Of a stretch of DNA of 64,000 nt, positions 17,086-25,398 are shown piece after piece; positions within the stretch are counted from its first letter, which is position 1, and the number at the start of each line of letters is the position of its first letter. The notes under the pieces were generated by a model that saw only the letters and a program-made list of their open reading frames with translations, did not search any database and had not been told where the DNA came from. The DNA is from Albimonas marina (GTDB lineage Bacteria > Pseudomonadota > Alphaproteobacteria > Rhodobacterales > Rhodobacteraceae): the NCBI RefSeq assembly GCF_029223255.1, contig NZ_JARHUC010000001.1, forward strand, positions 310,001 through 374,000. Reading direction: 5' to 3'. Made by a program: the position numbers and the translations under genes.

Positions 17086-17742
17086 ATGGGCAGACGGTTC
17101 AGCCTTGCCGACCTTCCGGAGACGGTGCCGGTGTTCCCCCTTCCGGGGGCGCTGCTGCTTCCGCGCGGCCGGTTGCCGCTGAACATCTTCGAACCGCGGT
17201 ACCTCGCCATGATGGACGAGGTGCTGCGCTCGGACCACCGGCTGATCGGCATGATCCAGCCGTTCGAGGCCGACGACGGCGAGGAGCCGCGCCTGCACGC
17301 CATCGGCTGCGCCGGCCGGGTCATCGCCTTCTCCGAGGCCGAGGACGGGCGCTACCTGATCACGCTGGCCGGCGTCTGCCGGTTCCGCAACCGCGGCGAG
17401 GTCGAGGGGTTCCACCCCTACCGCAAGGTCCGCGCCGACTGGACCGACTTCCGCCGCGACCTGGGCGGGGCCGAGAACGATCCCGGCTTCAACCGCGAGC
17501 GCTTCCTCAAGACCCTGGGCAAGTTCTTCTCGGTGGCGCAGCTCAGCTCCGACTGGGACACGCTGCGCGAGGCGGACGCGGAGATGCTGATCAACTCGCT
17601 CTCCATGCTCTGCCCCTTCGAGGTCGAGGAGAAGCAGGCCCTGCTGGAGGCGCCGACCCTCGCCACGCGGCGGGAGACGCTGGCCGCCCTCATGCAGTTC
17701 GCCATCGCCTCGGGCGGCGAGGACGGGACCACCCTGCAATGA
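17086..17742 (+). CDS. LON substrate-binding-domain protein
   Basis: The 218-residue protein has only the N-terminal domain of Lon protease: [32 protein letters not shown], then an [22 protein letters not shown] segment, with no AAA+ or protease part. Such stand-alone LON-domain proteins are common in alphaproteobacteria and are thought to bind peptides or unfolded proteins. It follows the thioredoxin-TPR gene by 6 bp and precedes the Trm112 gene by 10 bp. The three are probably one operon with a protein-quality theme. Confidence 0.92.
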   Translation: MGRRFSLADLPETVPVFPLPGALLLPRGRLPLNIFEPRYLAMMDEVLRSDHRLIGMIQPFEADDGEEPRLHAIGCAGRVIAFSEAEDGRYLITLAGVCRFRNRGEVEGFHPYRKVRADWTDFRRDLGGAENDPGFNRERFLKTLGKFFSVAQLSSDWDTLREADAEMLINSLSMLCPFEVEEKQALLEAPTLATRRETLAALMQFAIASGGEDGTTLQ

Positions 17743-17752
17743 GCCTGCCGCG

Positions 17753-18037
17753 GTGAGCGCCGACGAGGATCCGGACGGCGCCGGCCGCGCTCCCGCTCCG
17801 GGGGCCGACGTCACGCCCCTGCCCACGCCCGGCGCGGTTCCGGCCGCCGGCGGCTCGCAACGGCTGGCGGTGGATCGGCGGATGCTCGAGGCGCTGGTCT
17901 GCCCCGCCACCCAGTCCGCGCTGGACTACGACCGCGAGGCGCAGGAGCTGATCTCCCGCCAGGCGCGGCTCGCCTACCCGATCCGCGACGGCATCCCGAT
18001 CCTGCTGGTCGAGGAGGCGCGGCGGCTGGACGACTGA
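17753..18037 (+). CDS. Trm112 family small protein
   Basis: The GTG at 17753 begins a 94-residue frame. The first 38 residues are Pro/Ala-rich and likely disordered, and the rest matches the Trm112/YcaR fold: [17 protein letters not shown], then [24 protein letters not shown]. The [11 protein letters not shown] ending is the family hallmark. The usual zinc-site CPxC is reduced to CPAT here, so zinc binding is probably lost. Family members activate methyltransferases; the partner of this one is unknown. It is the last gene of the thioredoxin-LON run. Confidence 0.85.
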   Translation: MSADEDPDGAGRAPAPGADVTPLPTPGAVPAAGGSQRLAVDRRMLEALVCPATQSALDYDREAQELISRQARLAYPIRDGIPILLVEEARRLDD

Positions 18038-18056
18038 TCCCGCCGCCGGCCGGCCC

Positions 18057-19637
18057 TCAGATCCCCTGCACCAGGCTCCCCCGCTCGAAGCGGTAGGTCC
18101 AGGTTTCGGTCAGCGGCTCGCCGTTCAGGGCGAGGTAGAGGCGCAGCTCCGCGGTCTGCGTGGGGTCGTCCAGCTCCAGGTCGAAGAAGGCGCGCCAGAC
18201 GTTGCCGCCGGGCACCGGCTCGACCATCGTCCGCGCGATCCGCCCGGCGGAGGTCGAGGCGACCACCTCGGGCATCACGCCGTAGGGGATCTTTCGCATC
18301 ACCTCGGGCCGGTCGAACTCGACCGCCGCCTTCCACACCCCCTCGGGACGCGCATGGCCGGGCTGGCCGCCGCGCCCGAAGCGGGTGGCGACGGTCTGGG
18401 CGATGTTCTCGGCCGGGTAGGGCTCCCCGTCCAGCCAGTGCATCCGGTAGCGCAGGCGATAGGCGTTGCCCGCCCGCGCCGGCGCCTCGGGCACCCAGAA
18501 CACGCCGATGTTGTCGTGGATCTCGTCGTTGGTCGGGATCTCCAGCAGCTGCACCGAGCCGCGCCCGAACGGCGTCAGCGGCTCGATCCACAGGCTGGGG
18601 CGGCGGTCGTAGAAGACGCCGTCGCGGTAGTGGTCGAAGCTGCGGTCGCGCTGCAGCAGGCCGAAGCCGCGGGGGTTCTCGTCCAGGAAGGCCGAGACCT
18701 GGGTGTAGGCGGGGTTGTTCAGCGGCCGCCACAGCCGCTCCCCCGAGGAGGTCCACAGCGCCAGCCCGTCGGAATCGTGCACCTCGGGGCGCCAGTCGAA
18801 GGGCCGCTCGCGCCCGTATTCGCCGTACCAGAACATCGAGGTCAGCGGCGTCAGGCCCAGCCGCTCGACGTCGCGGCGCAGGAACAGGTTCGCGTCCACC
18901 TCGATGATCACGCCGCGGCTGCGGTCGATCCCGCGCAGGGCCTTGAAGCGATAGGCGCCCGAGACCGAGGGCCCGTCGAGCCGCGCATGCACCACGCAGG
19001 GCGCGTCCGGCCCCTCGCCCTGCTCGATCCAGAACTCGGTGAAGTCCGGGAACTCCTCGGCCCGGTCGGGCAGGGCCGGGTCGATGGCCACGCCGCGCGC
19101 AGACAGCCCGTACTGGCCCGAGGCGCCGATGGCCCGCAGGTAGGAGGCGCCGAGGAACGCCAGCCAGTCCTGGCTGGGCCAGTCCTCGGCCCCGTGCCAT
19201 TCCTGGAAGCGGAAGCCCGCGAAGCCGCTGTCGGCGGGCAGCTTCCGCGCGGGGTTGTCGGCGGGCATGTCGAACAGGCCCGGGTCGTAGACGAATTCCT
19301 GCGCCAGCCCGTCGGCGACCGTGTGCATGCGCACCGAGCTCTGGAAGTACTGGCCCAGGTGGAAGAAGGTCGCCGGGTAGCCCTCCTGGAAGGGGGCGCG
19401 GTCGGTGCGGAAGCGGATCTCGCCCCAGCGCTGGTAGTCGATGGCCGCCGTCACCTCGGGCATCGGCCGGTAGGGGGCGCGCCAGCCCTCGCCCGCCGCG
19501 CGTTCGGCGCGTCTGACCAGCTGCTCCCAGGAGAAGGGGACGCGCTCGCCCTGGGCGCGGGCCGGCGGGATGCCGGCGGCGGCGAGCGTTCCGAGGGCGG
19601 CGGCGGAGCCGAGGACGGTGCGACGGGTATGCGACAT
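18057..19637 (-). CDS. opgG: periplasmic glucan biosynthesis protein OpgG/OpgD
   Basis: OpgG and OpgD act in the periplasm on the backbone of osmoregulated periplasmic glucans. The 526-residue protein carries a twin-arginine signal (RRTVLGSAAALGTLAA) and then the mature domain with VPFSWEQLVRRAE, YQRWGEIRFRTDRAPFQ, DENPRGFGLLQRDRSFDHYRD and SLWIEPLTPFGRGSVQL. The last two are typical of the family catalytic domain. The Tat signal favours OpgD-like export, while the length fits either. No opgH glucosyltransferase is adjacent. The family call is certain; the G/D choice is not. Confidence 0.9.
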   Translation of the reverse strand: MSHTRRTVLGSAAALGTLAAAGIPPARAQGERVPFSWEQLVRRAERAAGEGWRAPYRPMPEVTAAIDYQRWGEIRFRTDRAPFQEGYPATFFHLGQYFQSSVRMHTVADGLAQEFVYDPGLFDMPADNPARKLPADSGFAGFRFQEWHGAEDWPSQDWLAFLGASYLRAIGASGQYGLSARGVAIDPALPDRAEEFPDFTEFWIEQGEGPDAPCVVHARLDGPSVSGAYRFKALRGIDRSRGVIIEVDANLFLRRDVERLGLTPLTSMFWYGEYGRERPFDWRPEVHDSDGLALWTSSGERLWRPLNNPAYTQVSAFLDENPRGFGLLQRDRSFDHYRDGVFYDRRPSLWIEPLTPFGRGSVQLLEIPTNDEIHDNIGVFWVPEAPARAGNAYRLRYRMHWLDGEPYPAENIAQTVATRFGRGGQPGHARPEGVWKAAVEFDRPEVMRKIPYGVMPEVVASTSAGRIARTMVEPVPGGNVWRAFFDLELDDPTQTAELRLYLALNGEPLTETWTYRFERGSLVQGI

Positions 19638-19989
19638 TCGGCGCCTCGCGGTCCGGGTGCTGGGGGCGGGCCGCGGTGAGACGCGGTCGCGCTCTTGTCC
19701 GCATATGGCGCCTGCCGGGCCTCGCGCCAGCGGGCCGTTGCCGCGCCGCCGCCGCGGAAACTGCGACGGAGCGTCGCCGCAGCGCCCCGGCGGGGTCCGC
19801 CGGTCAGCCCTACTCCTGCCCGCAGTCCCAGCTTGGGGCCGCGGCGCCCGGGCCCTGCGCGGCGCGCAAGCGGCGCCGTAACCGTCCGCCCGCCTGCCGG
19901 TCGCCGCGCCGGCGCGCCTCCCGCCCGCCCACCCCGGCGCGCCGGCGCGGCGACCGGCTTTTCGGCGGCGGGGGGCGCCGGAGGTGGGA
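19638..19989. other. gene-free region upstream of opgG
   Basis: This 352-bp gap lies between the opgG start and the end of the fliF operon. I see no gene in it. It is GC-rich and low in complexity, must hold the opgG promoter, and contains the long inverted repeat listed separately. No clear -35/-10 pair stood out. Confidence 0.6.
19896..19958. repeat. 23-bp perfect inverted repeat with T-tract
   Basis: 19896-19918 and 19936-19958 are exact reverse complements over 23 bp (left arm starts GCCGGTCGCCGCG), with a 17-nt loop. The plus strand continues TTTTC directly after. It looks like an exceptionally long terminator stem reading rightwards, yet no plus-strand gene precedes it. For the minus-strand fliF operon the hairpin follows the fliG stop by about 30 bp but lacks a T-tract on that strand. 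Confidence 0.75.
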
Positions 19990-21084
19990 TCAGTCGTCGC
20001 CCAGGTCGATCTCGATCAGCTTGATCTCGCCCCGGCGCGCGAGGGTCTGGATGGCGTTGACCAGTTCGGCCTGCGCGGCCTCGCCCTCCTTCTGGCGGAC
20101 GTCCGGCATGCCGTCGAGGTCCTCGCGCATGCGGTCGGACAGGCGCTTGGCGATGTTGCCCAGGATGAACTCGGCGGACGGATTCTCCTGCGCCTGCGCG
20201 AGCTTGAGGGCGGCCATCAGGATCGGCTCGTCCACCCCGCGGATCACCTTGGCGACGTCGCGCGGGTTCACGCGGCTGGCGACGTCGGCGAAGGTGAACA
20301 TCACCCGCTGCACCTCCTGGGCGAGCTTGGGATCGTCCTGCTCCATCTGGCCCAGGAAGGTCTCCCGCGCTGAGGCGGAGACGTGGTTCATCAGGCTCGC
20401 GATCAGCTCCGCCGGCTTGGCGGCGCCCTGCGTGCGCTCGATCGCCGAGACGAAATCGTGCTCGATCGCGGATTTCAGGATCTCCAGCCCGGCGTTGTCG
20501 GGCGTGGGCACGCGGGCCATGCGCAGCACCACGTCATGGGCGAAGGCGGGCTCGAACCGTTCCAGCAGGCGGGCGGCCTGGTCGGCGCGCAGCTTCGCGA
20601 GCACCAGGCAGGCGACCTGCGGATGCTCGGCCGAGAGCCAGTTCGACAGCGCCGCGTCCGAGGCGTCGGCCAGGCGCAGCCAGATCGAGCGGGTGGCGCG
20701 GGCGTCGATCTCCTCCAGCACCCGGGCAAGCTGATCCTCGTCCAGGATCTGTCCGAGGAAGCGGCGCGCCTCGTCGATGCCGCCGCGCACCGACAGCTCG
20801 TCGCCCAGCGCGCCCAGGAACTCGGCCACCACCGCGTCCACCGTCTCGTGCGGGACGCCCTTGAGCTTGGCGACGGCGGTGGCGAAGCGGCGGATGTTGG
20901 TCTCGCCGAGCGAGCGCAGCACCTCGGTCGCCGCCTCCGGCCCCAGCGCGACGATGACGATGGCGGCCTTCTGCGCCGGGGTCAGCTGCTGGGTCGGGGC
21001 GCTGGGCTGCGCCTGCCCGGTGGGCTGGCCGGCGGCGGGCAGCTGGTTCTGCACGGGGACGAGGGCGTCGGCCGGCGGGCTCAT
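19990..21084 (-). CDS. fliG: flagellar motor switch protein FliG
   Basis: FliG sits on the M-ring and transmits torque from MotA to the rotor. The 364-residue protein has a Gln/Pro-rich N-terminal leader, an N-domain (LTPAQKAAIVIVALGPEAATEVLRSLGE), the middle-domain EHPQ motif (SAEHPQVACLVLAKL), and a C-domain ending with the charged helices that face the stator. The length is slightly above the usual 330-340 because of the leader. Its ATG overlaps the fliP stop by 4 bp. Being last in the fliF operon is unusual, since fliG normally follows fliF directly. Confidence 0.94.
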   Translation of the reverse strand: MSPPADALVPVQNQLPAAGQPTGQAQPSAPTQQLTPAQKAAIVIVALGPEAATEVLRSLGETNIRRFATAVAKLKGVPHETVDAVVAEFLGALGDELSVRGGIDEARRFLGQILDEDQLARVLEEIDARATRSIWLRLADASDAALSNWLSAEHPQVACLVLAKLRADQAARLLERFEPAFAHDVVLRMARVPTPDNAGLEILKSAIEHDFVSAIERTQGAAKPAELIASLMNHVSASARETFLGQMEQDDPKLAQEVQRVMFTFADVASRVNPRDVAKVIRGVDEPILMAALKLAQAQENPSAEFILGNIAKRLSDRMREDLDGMPDVRQKEGEAAQAELVNAIQTLARRGEIKLIEIDLGDD

Positions 21085-21971
21085 GTCGCGTAGCCCCGCA
21101 CCAGGGCGCCGGCCAGCAGCGACCAGCCGTCGGCGGCGACGAAGAAGGCGAGCTTGAAGGGCAGCGAGACCACCGCCGGCGGCACCATCATCATGCCCAT
21201 CGACATCAGCACCGAGGCCACCACCAGGTCGATCAGCAGGAACGGCAGGTAGACGAGGAAGCCGATCTCGAAGGCGCGCTGCACCTCCGACAGCAGGAAG
21301 GCGGGGATCAGCAGGCGGGTTTCGGCCGTCGCGGCGACGGGCGCCTCGCCGGCTCCGGCTCCGGCCTCGGGCGCCGTCTCCTCCGGCAGCGGCGGTTCGA
21401 CGGGCGGCGCGGCGGGCACGGCGGCGGCCAGCGCGTCGAGCGCGTCGGGGTCGACGCGGGCGGCCATGAACTCGCGGAACGGAGCGAGGACGCGGGGCGC
21501 CGCCTCCTCGATCCCGATCTCGTCGTCGAGCAGCGGGCGCACGCCTGCTGCCCAGGCGGCGTCGAAGACCGGGGCCATCACGAACCAGCTCAGGAACAGC
21601 GCCAGGCTGACGATCAGCATGTTGGGCGGCGACTGCTGAAGGCCGATGGCGGAGCGCAGGATCGACAGCACCGTGACCATGAACGGAAAGCAGGTGACGG
21701 TGACGGCGAGCGCGGGCGCCAGGCTCAGCAGCGTGACGATCACGAACAGCTGGATCGCGCGCAGGGTCAGGCTCTCCTGCCCGCCGAGGTCCAGCGTCAG
21801 CTCCTGCGCGACGGCGGCGGCCGGCGCCAGCAGCACGGCGAGGACCAGCGCGACGAGGCAGACGCCGGTCGTCGCGCGCCCTGCGCGGGGCGCATGCCCG
21901 TGCGCCGCGCCTCCGCGCGGGCGCGCGCCGGGGCGCCGGCCGGAGCCGTCTATCGCGAGCGCCGCGACCAA
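21081..21971 (-). CDS. fliP: flagellar export apparatus protein FliP
   Basis: FliP forms the core of the export gate with FliQ and FliR in the M-ring. The 296-residue frame has a long leader (signal-like helix around residues 36-55), mature helices with VTCFPFMVTVLSILRSAIGLQQSPPN, MLIVSLALFLSWFVMAPVFD, and the C-terminal pair with FLVYLPFLLIDLVVASVLM and MMMVPPAVVSLPFKLAFFV. The RxxxG..xxPPN and MMMVPP motifs are diagnostic. An extra Pro/Ala/Glu-rich segment of about 25-30 residues in the periplasmic loop makes it longer than usual. The leader before residue 36 may be over-called, so the start is uncertain. Confidence 0.93.
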   Translation of the reverse strand: MVAALAIDGSGRRPGARPRGGAAHGHAPRAGRATTGVCLVALVLAVLLAPAAAVAQELTLDLGGQESLTLRAIQLFVIVTLLSLAPALAVTVTCFPFMVTVLSILRSAIGLQQSPPNMLIVSLALFLSWFVMAPVFDAAWAAGVRPLLDDEIGIEEAAPRVLAPFREFMAARVDPDALDALAAAVPAAPPVEPPLPEETAPEAGAGAGEAPVAATAETRLLIPAFLLSEVQRAFEIGFLVYLPFLLIDLVVASVLMSMGMMMVPPAVVSLPFKLAFFVAADGWSLLAGALVRGYAT

Positions 21972-21975
21972 GGGG

Positions 21976-22299
21976 TCAGACGCCTTGGGACAGGTCGGCG
22001 ACTTCGGTCAGGCGGACGGCCAGGCGGCCGCTGTCGTCGTCCATCTCCTGCAGTTCGCCGCGCGCGATCAGCCGGTCGCCGATCAGGATCTCGACCGGGT
22101 CGTCGATGCGGCTGTCGAGGGGCAGCACGGAATCGCGGCGCAGGTTCACCAGGTCGGAGACCAGCGGGCGGGCGCGGCCGACCGAGATCACCACCTCGAT
22201 CGGCACGCCCAGCACGGCCGAGCCGCGCTTGCCCTTGCCGCTCTCGGGCGCCGGGGCGCGGACGGGAACCTGGGCGTCGTCATCGAGATCCTCAGCCAT
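21976..22299 (-). CDS. fliN: flagellar motor switch protein FliN
   Basis: FliN builds the C-ring with FliM and FliG and helps dock the export ATPase complex. The 107-residue product has a short acidic leader and one SpoA-type domain: VPIEVVISVGRARPLVSDLVNL, LPLDSRIDDPVEILIGDRLIARGEL and RLAVRLTEV. The family signature VLPLDxxxxDPVxIxIGxxLIARGE is clearly present. It overlaps the upstream fliH-like gene by 8 bp and is 4 bp from fliP, so translation is probably coupled. Length and domain order are normal. Confidence 0.94.
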   Translation of the reverse strand: MAEDLDDDAQVPVRAPAPESGKGKRGSAVLGVPIEVVISVGRARPLVSDLVNLRRDSVLPLDSRIDDPVEILIGDRLIARGELQEMDDDSGRLAVRLTEVADLSQGV

Positions 22300-23023
22300 G
22301 GGCGGCTCTCCTTTCCGGGGGGGGCAGGTGGCGGTCGAGCGCGGCGCGGGCCGCGGCCAGCGCGGAGTCGAGGTCGATGCGGTCCTCGCCGTCCGCCCAT
22401 TCGAGGCGGGCGGAGAGCTCGCCGAGCTCCGGGTCGCCCTCGACCTCGGCGGCGAGTCCGCCCTCGGCGAGCGCGGCCTGCACGGTCTTGACCTGGGCCG
22501 GTCCGACGCGCACCCGCAGGGGCGCGGGATCGGCGGTGGCGCGGCTGGCGCGCAGCGCCTCGCTCACCGCCGCGGCGACTTCCGCCGCCAGGCCCTGGCG
22601 GGCGAAGGCGGGGGCGACGCCCGCCAGCAACGCCTCGGCCAGGTCGCGCGCGGCGCGGTCGACGGCCTGCTCCCGCTCCACGCGGGCGTGGAGCGCGTCG
22701 GCGAGCTGTTCGGCGAGGTCCGAGAGGATCACGCGCAGCGCCGCCTGGCCCTGGGCCTCGGCATGGGCGACGCCTTCCTCGAACCCCGCCGCCCGTCCCT
22801 CTCCGCGGGCGCGGGCGAGCAGCGTCTCGATCGATTCGCCCGGCGGCTCGGGGGCGGGCGTCGGGGGCTCCGGCGCTTCGGCGGCTTTCGGAGCGGCCTT
22901 CGCCGGCGCCGGCTTGCGGCCGGAGCCCTTGCCGGCCGGCCCCGCGTCCGCCTTGCGCGCGGGGGGCGCGCTGACCAGCGTATTCTCGTCGTCCTCGAAG
23001 CTTTCCCAGGTGAGCATGGTCAT
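22292..23023 (-). CDS. fliH: flagellar assembly protein FliH-like
   Basis: FliH regulates and docks the export ATPase FliI. The 243-residue protein starts TMLTWESFEDDE, a conserved opening in alphaproteobacterial FliH/FlbE proteins. It then has a Pro/Ala/Lys-rich linker (residues 20-75), a helical region with GRAAGFEEGVAHAEAQGQAALR containing small-residue-xxx-Gly repeats, and a C-terminal domain with RVRVGPAQVKTVQAAL. Weak sequence conservation is normal for this family, and position between fliF and fliN supports the call. Its start overlaps the fliF stop by 4 bp. Confidence 0.82.
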   Translation of the reverse strand: MTMLTWESFEDDENTLVSAPPARKADAGPAGKGSGRKPAPAKAAPKAAEAPEPPTPAPEPPGESIETLLARARGEGRAAGFEEGVAHAEAQGQAALRVILSDLAEQLADALHARVEREQAVDRAARDLAEALLAGVAPAFARQGLAAEVAAAVSEALRASRATADPAPLRVRVGPAQVKTVQAALAEGGLAAEVEGDPELGELSARLEWADGEDRIDLDSALAAARAALDRHLPPPERRAAHG

Positions 23024-24594
23024 GCCGCCGTCTCACGAACCGTTTCGCCCTGCTCGAGCCACAGGCCCAGCAGCGCCGCCGCATCGTCCTTCCGGTCGCC
23101 GGTGAGGTCGCGCAGGGCGCGCAGCCGGTCAGCGGCGATCTGGCCCGGATCGATCACCTCGCCGGCCAGCGCCAGCGCCGCCGCGGCCTGGGCGTCCGCC
23201 GAGGTCCCGTCGGGCAGGGCGTCGAGCTCCAGCGTCTGCGCGTCCTCGATCCGGCGGGTCATCATCGGGCGCAGCACGAACAGGCCCAGCAGCAGCGCCA
23301 CCAGGCTCAGCGCGCCCAGCTGGATCAGCGTCATCGCGTTGGCGGCCAGGAAAGCCGCCGCGCCCGAGGCGGTGGCCGAGGTTCCCAGGTCCGCGGGGGC
23401 GGTGAATTCCAGCGTGCGCAGGGTGACCACGTCGCCGCGCGCGGGGTCGAAGCCGACCGCGGATTCGACCAGCTCCCGCAGCGCCTGAAGCTCGGCCTCG
23501 GGGCGGGGGGCCCACTCGACCTCGCCCGCGTCGTTGACGGTGCGCACGCCGTCGACCAGCACCGCGACCGAGATCTTGCGGACCTCGCCGGGGCGACGGA
23601 TGCGCTCGCGCAGCACTTCCGAGACCTCGTAGTTCACCCGCTCGCGCGTTTCGTTGGAGTTGGAGGAGGCGCCGCCGGCCCCCTGCTGGCCGCCGTCGGG
23701 CAGGTTCGAGGCGACGGTGACGCCCCCCGCCTCGCCGCCCTGCGACTGCTCCGAGGTCTCCTGCGTGTCGGTGTGGATGGCGACGCGGCCCTGCGGGTCG
23801 AGCACGCGCTCGGTCACCGTCTCGGAGTTCATGTCGGCGTCGACCATCACTTCGACGACCGCGGCGCCGCGGCCCACGCGGGCCTCCAGCAGACGCTCGA
23901 CGTTGGCCTTCAGGCGGGCGGCGCGATCCTCGACCGCCTGGGGGGAATCGGGCCCGCCGTCCTCGGTCAGGACGGCGCCGTTCTCGGCGTCGATCACCGT
24001 CACATGGGCGGCGGTCAGGCCGGGCACGGCGGAGGAGATCAGGTGCCGGATCGCCTTCGCCTGCGCCTCGCCCAGCGCGCCGGTCCCCACCGACACGGAG
24101 ACCGAGGCCGAGGGCTTGGGCGCCTCCTCGAACGGTCGCCGCGGGGGGTTGGCGATATGCACGCGCGCCTGGCGCACCGAGGGCAGGGCGAGGATGGTGC
24201 GCGCCAGCTCCCCCTCCTTCGCGCGCCAGTAGGCGGCGTCGAACATCTGCGCGGTCGTGCCGAAGCCCGACAGCCCGTCCAGCAGCTCGTAGCCCTGCGC
24301 GCCCGCCTGGGGCAGCCCGTCGGCCGCCAGCGCCATGCGCAGGGCGTCGCGCTGGCCCTCGGGCGCCCAGATCGAATCGCCCCGCGCCTCGTAAGGCACG
24401 CCGCGCGCCTCGAGCGCCGCGATGACCTCCCCGGCCGCGGCGGGGTCGAGCCCGGCGTAGAGCAGGCTGAGCGACGGCTCGGCCGCCATCCGCGCCAGGC
24501 CCCAGACGGCCAGCATCGCCGCGGCGGCGGCGAGAAGCGCCACGGTCCGGCGCCGGGCGTCCAGCCCGTTCCACAGGGACGACAAGCGGTCCAC
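23020..24594 (-). CDS. fliF: flagellar MS-ring protein FliF
   Basis: FliF forms the MS-ring in the inner membrane, the platform for the motor. I place the start at GTG 24594, preceded by GAGAGGATCAGC, giving 524 residues beginning VDRLSSLWNGLDARRRTVAL. The longer frame upstream lacks support. Seen are TM1 (VALLAAAAAMLAVWGLARM), [20 protein letters not shown], the secretin-like ring domain with RQARVHIANPPRRPF and ASVSVSVG, TM2 near residue 430 (MTLIQLGALSLVALLLGLFV), and a C-terminal tail with DLTGDRKDDAAALLGLWL, which binds FliG. It leads the minus-strand operon. Confidence 0.95.
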   Translation of the reverse strand: MDRLSSLWNGLDARRRTVALLAAAAAMLAVWGLARMAAEPSLSLLYAGLDPAAAGEVIAALEARGVPYEARGDSIWAPEGQRDALRMALAADGLPQAGAQGYELLDGLSGFGTTAQMFDAAYWRAKEGELARTILALPSVRQARVHIANPPRRPFEEAPKPSASVSVSVGTGALGEAQAKAIRHLISSAVPGLTAAHVTVIDAENGAVLTEDGGPDSPQAVEDRAARLKANVERLLEARVGRGAAVVEVMVDADMNSETVTERVLDPQGRVAIHTDTQETSEQSQGGEAGGVTVASNLPDGGQQGAGGASSNSNETRERVNYEVSEVLRERIRRPGEVRKISVAVLVDGVRTVNDAGEVEWAPRPEAELQALRELVESAVGFDPARGDVVTLRTLEFTAPADLGTSATASGAAAFLAANAMTLIQLGALSLVALLLGLFVLRPMMTRRIEDAQTLELDALPDGTSADAQAAAALALAGEVIDPGQIAADRLRALRDLTGDRKDDAAALLGLWLEQGETVRETAA

Positions 24595-24681
24595 GCTGAT
24601 CCTCTCGGCAGGTGCCCGCGCCGGTTCACAGGCGAGGGGCGGACCGTTCTGGGCCGCCCGCCTCCAATGCCAATCCCGCAC

Positions 24682-24696
24682 TTAAGATTCGGTTAG
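24682..24696. promoter_or_regulatory. CtrA-type binding site between fliF and fliL
   Basis: TTAA-GATTCGG-TTAG matches the alphaproteobacterial CtrA consensus TTAA-N7-TTAA at 7 of 8 positions. It lies in the divergent gap, 88 bp from the fliF start and 131 bp from fliL. CtrA controls motility genes in Caulobacterales and Rhodobacterales, so a role on one or both operons is likely. This assignment is by consensus only. Confidence 0.6.
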
Positions 24697-24827
24697 CCCC
24701 TGAGGGTTACCTCATGGCTCGCGCCGCTCCGGTCCCCCGGGGACGGCCGACCGCAGAACGTGCAACGACCCGGCGCCGCGCCGGCGCGCCCGGCCGCGCC
24801 GCCCGGCGCTGGAAACGGGATCGAACG

Positions 24828-25337
24828 ATGGCCGAAGCCGCCGACGTCGACGTCGATGACGCCCCGCCCCGGAAGAAGGGCAAGAAGGGGCTGCTGATCG
24901 GGCTGCTCGCCATGCTGCTGCTGGGCGGGGGCGGCTTCTTCGCGACCTTCTCGGGCATGCTGAACCTGCCCTTCGGCGGCGGCGACGCGGCCGAGGAGGC
25001 GCATGAGGAGCCGCCCGAACATGCCGGCGACTCGGTCGCGGTCGCCTTCGTCGAGATCCCGCAGATGATGGTCACGCTCGGCCCCTCGGCGCGCAGCCGC
25101 CACCTGCGCCTATCCGCCACGCTCGAGATCGAGCCGGGCCGGGAGGAGGAGGTGGCCAAGCTGATGCCGCGGGTGAAGGACGTGATCAACTCGTACATGC
25201 AGGCGCTGGACGAGGCGGATGTCGAGCGTCCGGCCGCGATGACCCGGATGCGCGCGCACCTGCTGCGCCGGATCCGCATCGTCGCCGGCGAGGATGCCGT
25301 GCGCGACCTGCTGATCACCGAATTCGTGCTGCAATGA
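24828..25337 (+). CDS. fliL: flagellar basal body-associated protein FliL
   Basis: FliL is a single-span membrane protein that surrounds the stator and supports torque. The ATG at 24828 gives 169 residues: a basic cytoplasmic segment, a membrane helix (GLLIGLLAMLLLGGGGFF), an acidic linker, and a periplasmic domain beginning VAFVEIPQMMVTLGPSARSRHLRLSATLEIE and ending EDAVRDLLITEFVLQ. This domain pattern is diagnostic. It is divergent from fliF and opens the plus-strand flagellar run. A longer reading from 24612 lacks family similarity. Confidence 0.93.
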   Translation: MAEAADVDVDDAPPRKKGKKGLLIGLLAMLLLGGGGFFATFSGMLNLPFGGGDAAEEAHEEPPEHAGDSVAVAFVEIPQMMVTLGPSARSRHLRLSATLEIEPGREEEVAKLMPRVKDVINSYMQALDEADVERPAAMTRMRAHLLRRIRIVAGEDAVRDLLITEFVLQ

Positions 25338-25398
25338 CCGGGGCCGGGCGCAACCTCCCGCCGCCTCGCGCGGCGCGACGAACCGGAAGGAGAAGCGG

